A DNA stretch of 64,000 nucleotides, taken from the NCBI RefSeq assembly GCF_010389155.1, contig NC_057764.1, positions 17,794,001-17,858,000 on the forward strand, given 5' to 3'. Below the pieces are notes generated by a model. That model was given only the letters and a program-made list of their open reading frames with translations. It was not told where the DNA came from and searched no databases. The position numbers and the translations under genes are program-made. Shown here piece after piece: positions 43,362 through 54,592 of the stretch (position 1 is the first letter of the stretch; each line of letters begins with the position of its first letter). Origin of the DNA: Erigeron canadensis. Its lineage: Eukaryota; Streptophyta; Magnoliopsida; Asterales; Asteraceae.

Positions 43362-45744
43362 ATGGCCAACCCAGAGAATACACAAGGAAACCCTTTAAAT
43401 GCTGGACCCCACCCATAAATGAATTTGAACAAACCAATGACCATGCTAACAATAATCCACCACCACCACCCCCTATTCCTGCTTCTCCACACGTGCATGT
43501 GCACTATTCGAATACTCCTGTTCCCAAATTCAGTGGGAATGGTGATGAATTTGGCACGTGGAAGGCTAGGATGTTATTACATGTTACTGGTATTGAGAGG
43601 AATATGCTTAAAATTTTAAATGAAGGACCCTATATTCCTAGCAGTCCTCTCAATCCACTTCTTGATCCAACTGGAGCAAGATCTGGGAGGGAAAAGAGAG
43701 AGGAACATTGGTCTGAAGAGGAAAGGAGACTTCTCAATATTGACACTACTTTAAGAGTCATGATTCTCGGGGCCGTTCCTGAAGCTCTAATTCCTACACT
43801 AGTGCTTTATCCCAGTGCCAAAAGCATATGGGATGAACTAGTGAACCAGTATGAAGGTGGTGATGATACTATTGTTACCAGGAAAGTGGCTTTAAATAAG
43901 AAGTATGAGTCATTTTTTGCCCTACCCAATGAATCATTAACTGGTACCTACACCAGATTTATGTCTATCATAAACCAGTTAAGAGGGCTTGGGGTAGAGA
44001 AGGACAAGGACATACTTCTTGAAAAATTTTGTGAGATTCTTCCTTCAAAATGGTCTCATATGATTGTGGTCTTGAGACAAGGTAAAACCTTGCATTCCCA
44101 TACTTTGTCATCTTTGTATGGAGCCTTTAGATTCACTGAAGAGAATCAAGCCCAGAGAATTGAGGTAGAAAAGATGCTATTAATCATGCTTCCAGTAGTT
44201 CCCCAGTGGTTAGTCATACTGAACCACCATGTGCAGCATTAATGTCTTCCGAGAATGTATTTTCTATGAAAAAGATGATGTCTGAATTAATGGATTCTGG
44301 AGTCATGAATAATATCTCTCCAGATTAAGATGAAACTGACAGTGATGATCTAATGGCTATGATGGCTAAAACATTTACCCGTTTCAAAGCCAGAGCTAAC
44401 AGACGCACTGGACACAATGCACCCAGTTCTTCCACTGATAAGACCAATTTGACATGCTTTAAGTGTGGCAGAAAAGGTTATTTCATGAAAGAGTGCAAGT
44501 CCAATATGTTTGTCTCACAATCTGGTCAATCACCTTCTTATAACAAGCCTGATGATAGCTACAGATTAAAATACAAAAAGCTTAAGGCTCAAATTGTTTT
44601 CATGTCTGCAAAAAAAGCAAATAATAAATGCATGGTGGCAAAAGAAGAATGGGTTCCCTCTGATGACTCATCAGTTGATGATGAAGAGGAAAGAGATTGT
44701 TGTTACATGGCTCTAGCTGATGAAGAGAATTTGGTGAAAGAAGATGTCACATCTGGAAGATGGGTAGACATTGTCATTAAAAAGGTAATAGATTATGACA
44801 AAGAAACTGATCCTGAGTTAAAATTGGACATTGCTGAAGCTTTAAACTCTGATTTAATGTTTGTGGAAACTGTTCGTTCATAAATGTCAAATAATTTTGA
44901 AACAGATTTTTCTGAAATGACAAACTTACAATCTAAGTTAAAAGAATTGCAAGATATTGAACTAGCTTTCAAAGCACAAGTTTTGGTTACTGAACAACTG
45001 GTCCAAGAAAAGGAAGAACTGGAAAATCTTTTATCAAAAGAAAAACTTGTTATCCAGTCATGGCTTGAGACCAAGAAACCATATGATGCTGCACGTAACC
45101 AGTACCCCTCCCAAAAATGTGCATATCTAGGGGGTGATGTTAATGCTGCTGCATTAATACCTGTTGTTGACCGACTGCCTGAAGTGTTAAAACCTAGCAC
45201 TATCTATGATGAACCAACAACACCCAAAACTTGTATTATTCCTCCTGTTCAATTGTCTAGGGTTAAGACTGGAGCTCCACGGATGAATGCTCCAGTCAAG
45301 AAGGTTAAGCAGAATAAACCTTTACCTCAGTCATCTTCTAAAGAACCTCAGGTTCAGAAAAAGAAGAATGTTGTTCCTCCACCTAAGCCAAAAGTACAGT
45401 CAACTGGAAAGGCTATGGTGTCATCTGAAGAAAATATTTTGTTAAGGTTGGAGAGTCAGTTTCAACTACTGGCTCGTGAAGTTCAAAGTTGTAATGCAAG
45501 AATTAACGATTTTGAGGGTACTTCATCTGGCCCTAAACAAAATACAAAACCTTTTTCCAAGAAAGAAAAGTCGAGCACACCTATTGATAAGCAACAGAAA
45601 AAGGTTTCAAAATTGTCAGCTCCAGTGGTGTTTACTGAGAAACCCACTATTTTTGAAAGTGAAATCAACCAGATACCTGCTGAGATCCATCCTTGTGGAT
45701 CCAGAGAACCCATCAGTCGATGGGTTCGCAAACCTTTAAACTAA
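43362..45744 (+). pseudogene. gag: SIRE-D2 gag
   Basis: The ATG at 43362 (MANPENTQGNPLNAG) is chosen because it is the first ATG after the PBS and matches D1. One base is missing near 43405. The core runs 43493-44242 (NTPVPKFSGNGDEFGTWKARM, IWDELVNQYEGGDD, KWSHMIVVLRQGK). A 1-base deletion near 44170 (shared with D1) shifts the frame. A TAA near 44328 replaces a Tyr codon. 44353-44883 has the knuckle CFKCGRKGYFMKEC, in which the conserved His of the HFMKEC block remains Tyr-substituted (GYF for GHF), so zinc binding is probably lost. TAA at 44881-44883 is shared with D1. 44884-45744 is a coiled coil and a basic tail ending ISRWVRKPLN. Confidence 0.93.
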
Positions 45745-45751
45745 TAATCTG

Positions 45752-46168
45752 GTGGATGTGCAGGGCGATCGAAAGAAATATATTTGGTATCTTGACAGCG
45801 CTGCTGGCAGGACAATGACCGGATGTAAGACCCTGCTGGAGGAGTTCGAAGTTTCAGACGGACCCTCCATTACTTTTGGAAATGATGGTTCTGGAAAGAC
45901 TGAGGGATATGGTGTTCTGAACAATGGTCAAGTCAAATTCAGACGAGTGGCTTATGTAAATGGGTTGAAGTATAATCTCATAAGTGTGAGCCAGTTGTGT
46001 GATGATGGATACCAGGTGTTATTCAACACCTCTCAAGGCATCGTAGTTAATAAGGATTGGAAGGTAGTATTGATTGCTCCCAGAAAAGGGAATGTGTACA
46101 TAATGGATATGGAAAGCTCTCCTTCAGAGCAGTGTTTCTATACCAAGGCTGATGAAGACACAAACTAG
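45752..46168 (+). pseudogene. SIRE-D2 protease
   Basis: IWYLDSAAGRTMTGCK keeps the catalytic Asp (DSA in place of the usual DSG). It continues SITFGNDGSGKTEGYGVLN and YVNGLKYNLISVSQLCD. It is one base out of frame with gag because of an extra A near 45738 (shared with D1), and ends at a TAG (46166-46168) just before the integrase LWHKRL. Confidence 0.92.
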
Positions 46169-47386
46169 TTATGGCACAAAAGGTTGTCCCTTTTAAATTT
46201 CAAAAATATCAACAAGTTGTCCAGAAAACAACTTGCAGCTGGGATACCTTCTGTCTCCTTCAAAAAGGAAAGGCCATGTCCAGGATGTGAGATGGGGAAG
46301 CAGAAACGCACCAGTTTCAAGACAAAACAGAATTTTAGCATATCTGAACCTCTTCATATGCTTCATATGGACCTCTTTGGTCCTGTGAATGTTCAGACTC
46401 GTGCTGGTAAGAAATATACACTGGTAGTTGTTGATGAATACTCCAGATATTGTTGGGTAATATTTCTTAGATCAAAGAATGAAACTGCTGCTGAAATCAT
46501 CGCTCTTATCAAACAAATTGAACTCAAATACAAGCGAAAAGTGTGTCAGTTAAGAAGTGATAATGGAACAGAATTCCAGAATGCAACTCTGGAGATATTC
46601 TGCACTAACACTGGCATCTCCCAGAATTTCTCATCAATACATACATCAGAACAGAATGGAGTTGTAGAAAGAAAGAACAGAACGTTGATAGAAGCTGCGA
46701 GGAGTATGCTTGCTGAATCTGGTCTTCCTAAAATGTACTGGGCTGAAGCAATTGCAACCGCCTGTCATACTCAAAATCGCTCAGTATACGTGAAGAGACA
46801 CAAGAAGACATCGTATGAAATATTGAGAAATAGAAGACCAAATATTGGTTATTTTCACGTTTTTGGATGTCTAGTATACATCCTGAACGACTCCAGTCAG
46901 TTAGGCAAATTTGATGCCAAAGCTGATGAGGGATATTTCTTAGGATATTCAGCCATTCGCAAAGCCTTTAGAGTCTACAACAAGAGACTGGAAAAAGTCC
47001 AGGAGTCAATACATGTCACATTTGATGAGTCAAATGAAGCAATCAATAAAAGGTCAACCCTTAATTCTCCCTCAGAAAGTCCAATTATCTTTGGTAAATC
47101 TGATCCTATCAACTTCAATAAAGATTCATCTGAAGATGCTTCCAGTCATCCTGACTTGGAACCAGTGCAATTTGAAAAACCTTCCAGTAATACTTCATTT
47201 TATCCTTCAATAAGTTTCAAACTACCCTCTGAACTTGTTATTGAATCAGATGTTGTTCATACTACTCCTCCAGTATCATATTCAATTGATTTTGAGCCAG
47301 TTATCCAAGAAATGCCTTTAAATGAAGAATTTCATGATGCAAATCGTGATCTTACAGATTTTGATGAAGATGCTGAAGTTGTTTGA
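46169..47386 (+). pseudogene. SIRE-D2 integrase and linker
   Basis: LWHKRLSLLNF (H to L in the second zinc ligand, compare SHLNF), CPGCEMGKQKR, then the core with HMDLFGPVNV, QLRSDNGTEFQN and NGVVERKNRT, all three acids intact. GYFHVFGCLVYILN and GYFLGYSAIRKAFRVYN follow. The acidic linker (DLEPVQFEKPSSNTSF) ends in TGA at 47386. This is the longest intact integrase frame in the window (400 codons). Confidence 0.93.
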
Positions 47387-47410
47387 CAAGATCCTACTCC
47401 AGAAAATCAA

Positions 47411-48420
47411 TTGAATTCTTGCACTGATATTGTTGTAAGAAACAATCCTGGTCAATACTCTAAGTGGACAAAAGCTCACCCAATCAACCAGATTATCGGT
47501 GACTCCTGTAGAGGGGTTCAGACCAGAAGTGCGTCTAGTAAACAATGTTTATATGTTAGCTTCTTATCACTGATGGAACCAAAGAAGATTGACGAGGCAA
47601 TGAATGACCCAAGCTGGGTGATAGCTATGCAAGAAGAGCTTCTCTAGTTCGAACGAAATAAAGTTTGGAATATGGTTCCTCCTCTAGTTGGCAAGAAAGA
47701 ACCAATTGGAACCAGATGGGTCTTCAGGAATAAAGTTCACGAAGATGGTCATGTGGTCAGAAATAAGGCCAGATTGGTGGCACAAGGGTACGTCCAGACA
47801 GACCTTGACTTTGAAGAATCATTTGCACCAGTAGCAAGGTTAGAAGCCATCAGAATGTTTTTAGCGTTTGCTGCCCATCACAACTTAAAGGTCTACCAGA
47901 TGAACGTAAAAAGTGCATTTTTGAATGGAGAATTAGAAGAAGAAGTGTTTTTCAAGCAACCTCCAGGCTTCATTGATGAAAAGCATCCACATTGGGTATA
48001 TCGTCTGGACAAGGCACTGTTTGGCCTCAGACAAGCCCCTCGAGCCTGGTATGATACTCTGACCAAACACTTATCAGAAAATGGTTTCAAAAGAGGTGCA
48101 ATTGACAATACCTTATTTATTCTTCATGAAAGAGGTAATCTTCTGTTGGTACAAGTTTATGTTGATGATATTATTTTTTGTTCTACTGATGAATCTTTGT
48201 GCAAAAAATTTTCAAAAATCATGTCTTCAAAATTTGAAATGAGTTTAATGGGTGAATTAACATTTTTTCTTGGACTCCAGATTAAACAAACCAGTGATGG
48301 TATTTTTATTAATAAAAAAAAATATGTTAAAGATATTTTAAGAAAATTCGATATGAATTCTGAACACCACTGTCTATAGAGGCATGATTGGTTCACTAAT
48401 GTATTTAACTAGCCAGTAGA
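47411..48420 (+). pseudogene. SIRE-D2 reverse transcriptase
   Basis: 47411-47647 covers [16 protein letters not shown] and [22 protein letters not shown] to TAG then breaks the frame. 47672-48379 has [75 protein letters not shown] (active site) and [10 protein letters not shown]. After KFDMNS about 60 bases present in D1 are missing, and a TAG follows. Confidence 0.93.
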
Positions 48421-49031
48421 CCAGATATAATGTTTGCAACATGTCTTTGTGCCAGATATCAGTCTAACCCAAAAGAATCTCATCTGGCGGCTGTAAAGCG
48501 CATTTTGAAGTACCTTAAGGGTACTCCCAGTTTGGGTCTTGGTATCCCAAAGGCTCAGGCTTAGATCTAATGGGTTATTCAGATTCAGATCATGCAGGTT
48601 GTAAGATAGACAGGAAATCCACTACTGGTGGATGTTATTTCCTTGGTGGCAAACTGGTGAGCTGGATCAGTAAGAAGCAAACTTCAGTCTCTTTATCCAC
48701 TCCTGAAGCAGAATACGTGTCTGCAGCCAGTTGTTGTGCTCAGATACTCTGGATGAAGCACCGATTGCTTGATTATGGTATTAAGTATTCAAAGACTCCT
48801 ATCTTTTGTGACAATACCAGTGCCATTGCTATCTCAAACAATCCAGTCATGCATTCCAAGACGAAACACATTGATGTCAAGTATCATTTTATTCGCGATC
48901 ATGTAATGAAGAATGATGTTGAGATCCACTTTATTCCCACTGATAAACAACTTGCTGACATTTTTACAAAACCTTTGGATGAGAAAACTTTTCAAAATCT
49001 TGTTAGTGAGTTGGGAATGTTGAACCCTTAA
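48421..49031 (+). pseudogene. SIRE-D2 RNase H
   Basis: 48570-49031 is open for 153 codons: GYSDSDHAGCKIDRKST (first Asp), STPEAEYVSAASCCAQ (Glu), FCDNTSAIAIS (Asp), HSKTKHIDVKYHFIRDHV and TDKQLADIFTKPLDE. It is complete as a domain. The connection region before it (48421-48569) has a frameshift near the KGTPSLGL block. Confidence 0.93.
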
Positions 49032-49794
49032 TCTGGAACCTTGTTATGAACGCCTTTGTGACACTGGTAGGGTTCTTTGATTCCAGATTTATAAATCTAT
49101 ACCAGTAAAGCTATCGAACGTCTTTGTGATACTATCTTTGCATGGATGGATTTATGGATCACCATTCCAGGCGGAAAGACTCAGACCACATTTTGTTTAT
49201 ATAAATATCTAAGTTTCAAGGGGAATTTATTAATTTGTTTTCTCACTAGACAAAGTTTTTCTGAAAAATGTTTCTAGTACCTTGTAAATGTGTCCCTCTC
49301 ATTAATACTGGATAAGTTGATGTGCATGTTTGAAGTAACTTTTGTTGCTTTGTAAATGTGTCCCTCTCATTTGTTTATATTAGTTGACGTGCGTGTTTGA
49401 GGATTACCAGAATGGTCAATCTGGGTACTTACTGGAGTGTCCCTCCAGTGTACCATTAATGCATATTCTACTGGCCTAATCCACCAGTGAAACTGGAGTG
49501 TCCAGTCAACCTCCAGATGCATTAAAATGAGTCTGTGTGTGTCAAATCATTTCTTTTTAATATTTAAGGATAGTGCATGCCAACCTTACAAATTTTTCAT
49601 CTGGACAGTTACTGTTCAACTTACGTAGCATGACACTTTCAATTTAAATGATGGTTTTTATTACCTTGGGAAGACAAAAACTGTTAGTGGGTATTTTTTT
49701 GTGGGTTGTCAACCGTCATACATTTATGTGTGATGGGAAACATTAAATGCGGATGTCAAAACCGATCAAAACTATTTTGAACTTTTTCAAACTA
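49032..49794 (+). other. SIRE-D2 spacer between RNase H and ORF3, 3' part deleted
   Basis: Non-coding. It holds two copies of TGTAAATGTGTCCCTCTCAT (near 49284 and 49351) and the ACTGGA/TCCAGT palindromes (49429-49505). At about 49790 it jumps from TTTTTCAAAC directly to TATTGGAAGGTTGAACACC; about 350 bases present in D1 (TATA box, leader, first 50 or so codons) are gone. Confidence 0.75.
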
Positions 49795-52700
49795 TTGGAA
49801 GGTTGAACACCTTCTTCTTAAGTAGCCCACTCTATGGTGCCCTAACTCTTAATCCGGGCAAAATGTACCATGAATACCTTTGTGAATTCTGGTATACTGC
49901 TGTGTACGTGGAAAGTGATGAATCCATCCACTACACCTTAAAGCAACGCACCAAACACTTCACCATTACTGTTGATTCCCTCAGAGATGCCCTGAGGATG
50001 AATTATTTTGATGAGAATGAAATGCCCATAGAGATTCCATCTGGAATCAATACCAGGGAGGTGTGCAGGCTAATGGGGCACACAGAGATAGTGGACGAGA
50101 ATGGTCAGCTGCTCAAGAAGGGTACTGTATATATGAGTAGGCTGACAGACTCATGGAGGTATTTCTTCACTCATCTTGTTGAGTGTTTGGGTGGCAGTAC
50201 TAAAGGTCTGGATCAGATTAACCAAACACAGCTCCAGATTGCTTACTGCCTATGGAATGGATACAGGGTGGACTTTGCCCAGATCTTCTTTAATGATCTG
50301 GTGGACAGACTGAGGGTCAAGAGCAGGATGGCCTTCATTCCCTATATTCGCTTTCTATCCTCATATTCAGAAGGGCCCTGAAGAATGAGTACAATGTAAA
50401 TACAACTCATTTTTCAATGTGTGAATACCTGAGGGACCTCAACCAGTTGACCTCATCTCCTACTGAGGTCGACATCCCATCGGTGATGCTCTATCAGTTC
50501 AAAATTCAAGAAGATGCAATTGCATCATCACCGGATGAGGAGGTTGCTGGTGAGCCTCATAATAATGAGGAAATTGTTGATGAAGTTAATGATGAAAGGT
50601 TCCAACCTATTTCCCAAATCGCCCCAGATCTTCAGCAGCCTGGTGTGAATATTGTTGAAATTCCACCTAACCCCACCAGGCCAAGAAATAAAACTCGTCG
50701 TCTGAGGAGAGACGGAGTTCTGGTGTCAGCCCTTCCAGAATCTACTCATCAAGATCATGGAGAAATGGGTCAGGTTACTGCCCCAGTAACCACTTCCCTA
50801 GTCCAAGTAGAAGGAAGTGGTGAACAAGAAAGAGGATTTGGATCACCTCTTGTCATTCCAGTGGCAACTTCTGAAAGTGGGGACATCATGGCTGCTGATG
50901 GGTCCCTGATTGTTGAAGAAGTTGAAGGGGAACAAACTAGGCAGGTTGAAGGAGAGAATCTGGAGTAGGTGGCTCAGATTGATTTGAATGTTGGGGTGGA
51001 GAAGGTACAAGTAGAGGACCAGGCAGGTGGAACCGGCCCAGATTGGGATATGGTTGATTCTCCACTGTCTGAGGGTGTTGAATCTCCAGATTCTTGAACA
51101 AACAACAAACAACAACAATTCTTGAATCTCCCTCTGCTCCAGAAATTCAACATTCTGAACCACTGGTAATCACCCAGCTAACTGAAAGTATCACAAGGGT
51201 GTTGCCAGTATCAACTATCACCAGAATTACCAATCCTTCCAGTGGTCTCTCCTCTTCTTCTTCAACTGAGGTCCAAGGCCTTTTTGATAAGGTGGCGGAC
51301 CTGGAGAGATCACTTCAAGCTTCTTCTCAAGTTATTTCTGACTTCAAATCTATAATTTCCAATAATCTTAAGTCAAAAATGAACGTTTTTGCTGGTAATG
51401 AGAAGATTGTCTTTGAGAAGCTGGATGAACTTGATCTGGCTACAAATAGGAACTCTGAATCAATACAAGTTTCAGTCCAGGGTATCAAGGAGGATGTGGT
51501 AAGAAGTGTTCAAACTGCCATTCAAACTGAAGTTGCTCAACCTCTGGCAAGTCTGACTAGTGATGTTCAGAATCTGACCACCAGAATAAGCTCTCTGGAG
51601 AGCAGGCCAACCCTGGAGAAAAACTCAGTGGTCAGCACCCTCAGTGATGAAGTTGTTAGGAAGTTCAGGGGAAACATGTTGAAAGAAATCACTGAGGAGG
51701 TGTCTGAAACTCTCCTTAGAAATCTCCGAGATGGGTTGTTGCCTGAAGTTATGAAGATGATTGACGCCCAGTTGCCTCGCCACTTTCCTCAGGATCTTGA
51801 GATAATCAAAAAGGAAGTGATGCAGTTGAGGAAAACTGTAAACCACATTGCTTCAGTGTCTGGTCGTACATTTGACTCTTCTAACAGACATACACTGGAT
51901 CAGGTGTGGAATCATCTTCAGTCTGGAGATGCTTCCAAGGGGGAAGGTTCTGGTTCTGGAACTGAGAAGGTTGATCTCAGTTGGAAGATAGAGGTTTGGA
52001 AGAAGGTGATTGGTGAAGATGTCACTGGTACTAAAGCCAGTGGACAAGTTGAGGAAGAGGCTGCTGGTACTGATGCTAGTGAGCCAGTTTTTGAAGAGTT
52101 CCCAGATATCACTACAACAATGAAAAGTCTCAAAAGCAAGAAAGTGGTATCTGGGGAACCAACAAATGAGGCAGAAGAGTATGTATCTGCTGATGAGGCC
52201 AAGGCAAAGAGACTAGAGCAAGAGTGCATCTTAATCGAAATCTTCAAGAAAAACTTAAAAGATGACTTGATTGCTCACCAGTTGGATATGGCCAGGCATG
52301 GGACTCTGGATTCTTACAACGCTGGTAGGTTGGGAGTACAAATTGAAGTTTACAAGAAGATGAAGGATGATCCCAGGCTGAAGAAGTGTCTGGATGCCTT
52401 GGATGATGTCTATATTCGATCCATGTATGCTCAGGATGAACAAATATATGATTCTGAAATTTATGGAGTGAGCATACTGGATCTTATTGCCCAGAGAAGA
52501 GAAAAATTGAAAAATCTCCAGCAACAAGTAAGGAGTAATGCAACTGCTCTGGAGCATGAATATAGGAAGAAAGTCAAGGGTTTGCCCAAGGCACCAATCA
52601 AGAAAACCAAAGCTGCCAGAGATGCAGATCTCAGTTCATTCATTCCCTTGAACACAACTGAAAGAATTAATAAAGAAAAATTTCAACAAGTTGCTGAACA

Positions 52701-53080
52701 GAGAAAGGTGTCAAGGGAAGTGGATGAAATGGTGAAAAGGGCTCAGACAAAGGAAAAGTATGAACATTTGTCACAATTTAGAGCTGATGTCCGATCAATA
52801 ATGGGTGCTGAGATCCATCTGGCACTTTACTGATGAAAGAAAGGACACCTCAATCAGGGCTTTTGGGTGGTCAGAGTTAAGAGAGATTGGGCTTTCATTC
52901 AGGGGTAAAGATGACTCCCAGGATGTGAAATACTTTAGGAAGAGGATTGGCAAGGAATGGATAAGGAAGGAGTTGATGGAGTTGGAGCTGGGCTTAAGGA
53001 CTTCTCTTACTTTGTCTTCATCTCCAGGTGTAAAGAGGAAGGCCACTGAAGAGCCAACTGGGCATGCTGAAAAGAAATAG
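49795..53080 (+). pseudogene. SIRE-D2 ORF3 (coiled-coil protein of unknown function)
   Basis: The N-terminus is lost by deletion; the remaining frames are 49803-50381, 50417-50968, 51094-52833 (579 codons open) and 52805-53080. The N-terminal module has FLSSPLYGALTLNPGKMYHEY and YFFTHLVECLGG. A Pro/Glu/Ser-rich middle with NKTRRLRRDG follows. The long frame has heptad-like stretches (LFDKVADLERSLQASSQVI; LASLTSDVQNLTTRISSLES; LIAQRREKLKNLQQQVRS). The C-terminus is GVKRKATEEP...AEKK. No signal peptide or membrane segment is visible. The protein is conserved between two families at the env position of Sireviruses, but its makeup suggests an intracellular, possibly nuclear, oligomer (inference). 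Confidence 0.82.
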
Positions 53081-53357
53081 GCCTGACTCTAATATTGTAG
53101 TTGTATTCATTTTAATGTTGATAAAATTGTAACTTTCCTCCAGTTGATGTCTCTAAATATAAGTTGCAATTCCTATTTTTTTTACAAGTACTTATCTAGA
53201 TTAAGTCTAGAAATTAAAATGTACAAACTGGGAACACTGATGATCTATAAAGTGGCTCTCCAGAAATTTAAATTAGACTTAGTCAAATTTTTCAAGGATT
53301 CTTAAGCACAAACTTGTATAGATAAAAGCTTGAAAATCCTTGCATAATTTCTAAACA

Positions 53358-53370
53358 AATAGGGGGAATT
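53358..53370 (+). promoter_or_regulatory. SIRE-D2 polypurine tract
   Basis: AATAGGGGGAATT directly before the 3' LTR TGTTAGG. Confidence 0.95.
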
Positions 53371-54329
53371 TGTTAGGTCCAGACGTAACTACTGGAGCCC
53401 TCTAAAGATTTGTCCAGAAATTATGTGAAGACCAGTAAACAACTTACTTGTATAGAAATTTCCACCAGATTTGTTCACTGGACTTCACTACAGTCAAGAT
53501 CTTTCCACTGAAGAACATTCTCACTGAAGTCAAAGACTGAAGTCTGAAGAAAGAAGTCTGACAAATAGCGGAGCTCACTGGAAGACTTACCAGATCTCCT
53601 GACTGGAGCCCTTTGTCAGTGTTCTAGACCTTACAAGTCTGAACACTGATTACGAGGAATTGACTTTATGCCTTTACATGCCTTTAACCGGACAATCTAT
53701 TTGTCTTTTGTTAAAAACCTTACACGCATGTAAAGGTGGTTGGTTAATTAGAAGACAAGTCACTGTCATGTGACTTTATTCTTCTACTTTAATCAATGCT
53801 TTTAAGGAATTAATGTAATTTCCTTAAATGCATGTAACCATATTTGTACGGCAAAAAGAATATTATATTTATTCTTTTTGCCTATAAATACCAAGTCACT
53901 TCCTCTTCCAAATCACATACTTTTGCAATTTGGTGCCTTTGCTCAAATACTCTCGATCTAAACAGTCATACTTCACAACTTTAAGTATTTCGATCAAAGA
54001 GTTTATTTAGCAAAGATTAGATCACTTGTATTTCATAGGTTGTTTAGATACTTACTTTGTAATATGTTGTTCCGCAACAACCTTGTATTTTATTTAACAT
54101 CAATAAATAAAATACACTTGAAAATTACATTGTGTCTCACCATTTACTTATTTGTTTATCTTTATATTGCTTAAGTACGTATTACGTTATATATATTCTT
54201 GCATTTATATTAATCGTAATACTAATCCAATCTAGTGTTTACTTGACATTTAATACTAGTCGTCTCTAGTGATTACTTGACTTGTTATTCTACACTTGTG
54301 GGTTAAACCATCGAGTGAGGGACTTTACA
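53371..54329 (+). repeat. SIRE-D2 3' LTR (959 bp)
   Basis: TGTTAGGTCC to GGGACTTTACA. Compared with the 5' LTR it has a few substitutions and a short deletion near 53458. TATA box near 53882-53889. Confidence 0.95.
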
Positions 54330-54334
54330 ATGGT

Positions 54335-54580
54335 CACTCTCAGAAGATAGTAGGGCAGTGTCTTGAGGTTCAGAATAATGAACCAATGCAGAACTGGTAG
54401 AAACATGATTTTTGGCATCTTGCTCAGCCACGACTCTCTCAGCTTTGTTTTCCTCAGTATATCTAAATGCACCATATAAAGAGGCTAGAGTGTGACTGTG
54501 AATGGTTTTTTCTTGTCTTAAAACCATGATCAGATTTTCCCATTTAGAAGGTAAAATATCACAAAATTTTTAAACCTGGC
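54335..54580 (-). pseudogene. gag: SIRE-B gag, middle fragment next to the PBS
   Basis: The minus strand reads CDILPSKWENLIMVLRQ then HTLASLYGAFRYTEENKAER, VAEQDAKNHVSTSSA and ALLSSESD, continuing in frame after D2 at 42345. It starts only a few bases after the PBS, so the first 200 or so gag codons present in D1/D2 have been deleted. This copy lacks the 1-base deletion found in D1/D2 and so serves as the in-frame reference. Confidence 0.9.
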
Positions 54581-54590
54581 TCTAATACCA
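54575..54590 (-). promoter_or_regulatory. SIRE-B primer binding site
   Basis: The minus strand reads TGGTATTAGAGCCAGG near the 5' LTR end; one base differs from the usual TGGTATCAGAGC. Initiator-Met type. Confidence 0.9.
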
Positions 54591-54592
54591 AT

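Larger units (their letters stand above)
42346..54329 (+). mobile_element. SIRE-D2: Sirevirus-like Ty1/copia element, structurally complete (12.0 kb)
   Basis: The LTRs are 42346-43309 and 53371-54329, with target duplication ATGGT at 42341-42345 and 54330-54334. PBS, gag, protease, integrase, RT, RNase H, spacer, ORF3 and PPT follow in plus-strand order. It is inserted in the gag of SIRE-B, opposite in direction to D1. Broken by stops and indels: an RT internal deletion of about 60 bases, and a deletion of about 350 bases that removed the ORF3 leader and N-terminus. Same family as D1. Confidence 0.95.

Noticed and set aside
44165..44180. Programmed -1 frameshift site in SIRE-D gag
   Set aside because: No X XXY YYZ heptamer in either copy, and SIRE-B has no shift there. 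A shared deletion is simpler, although the shared state is kept as a finding.
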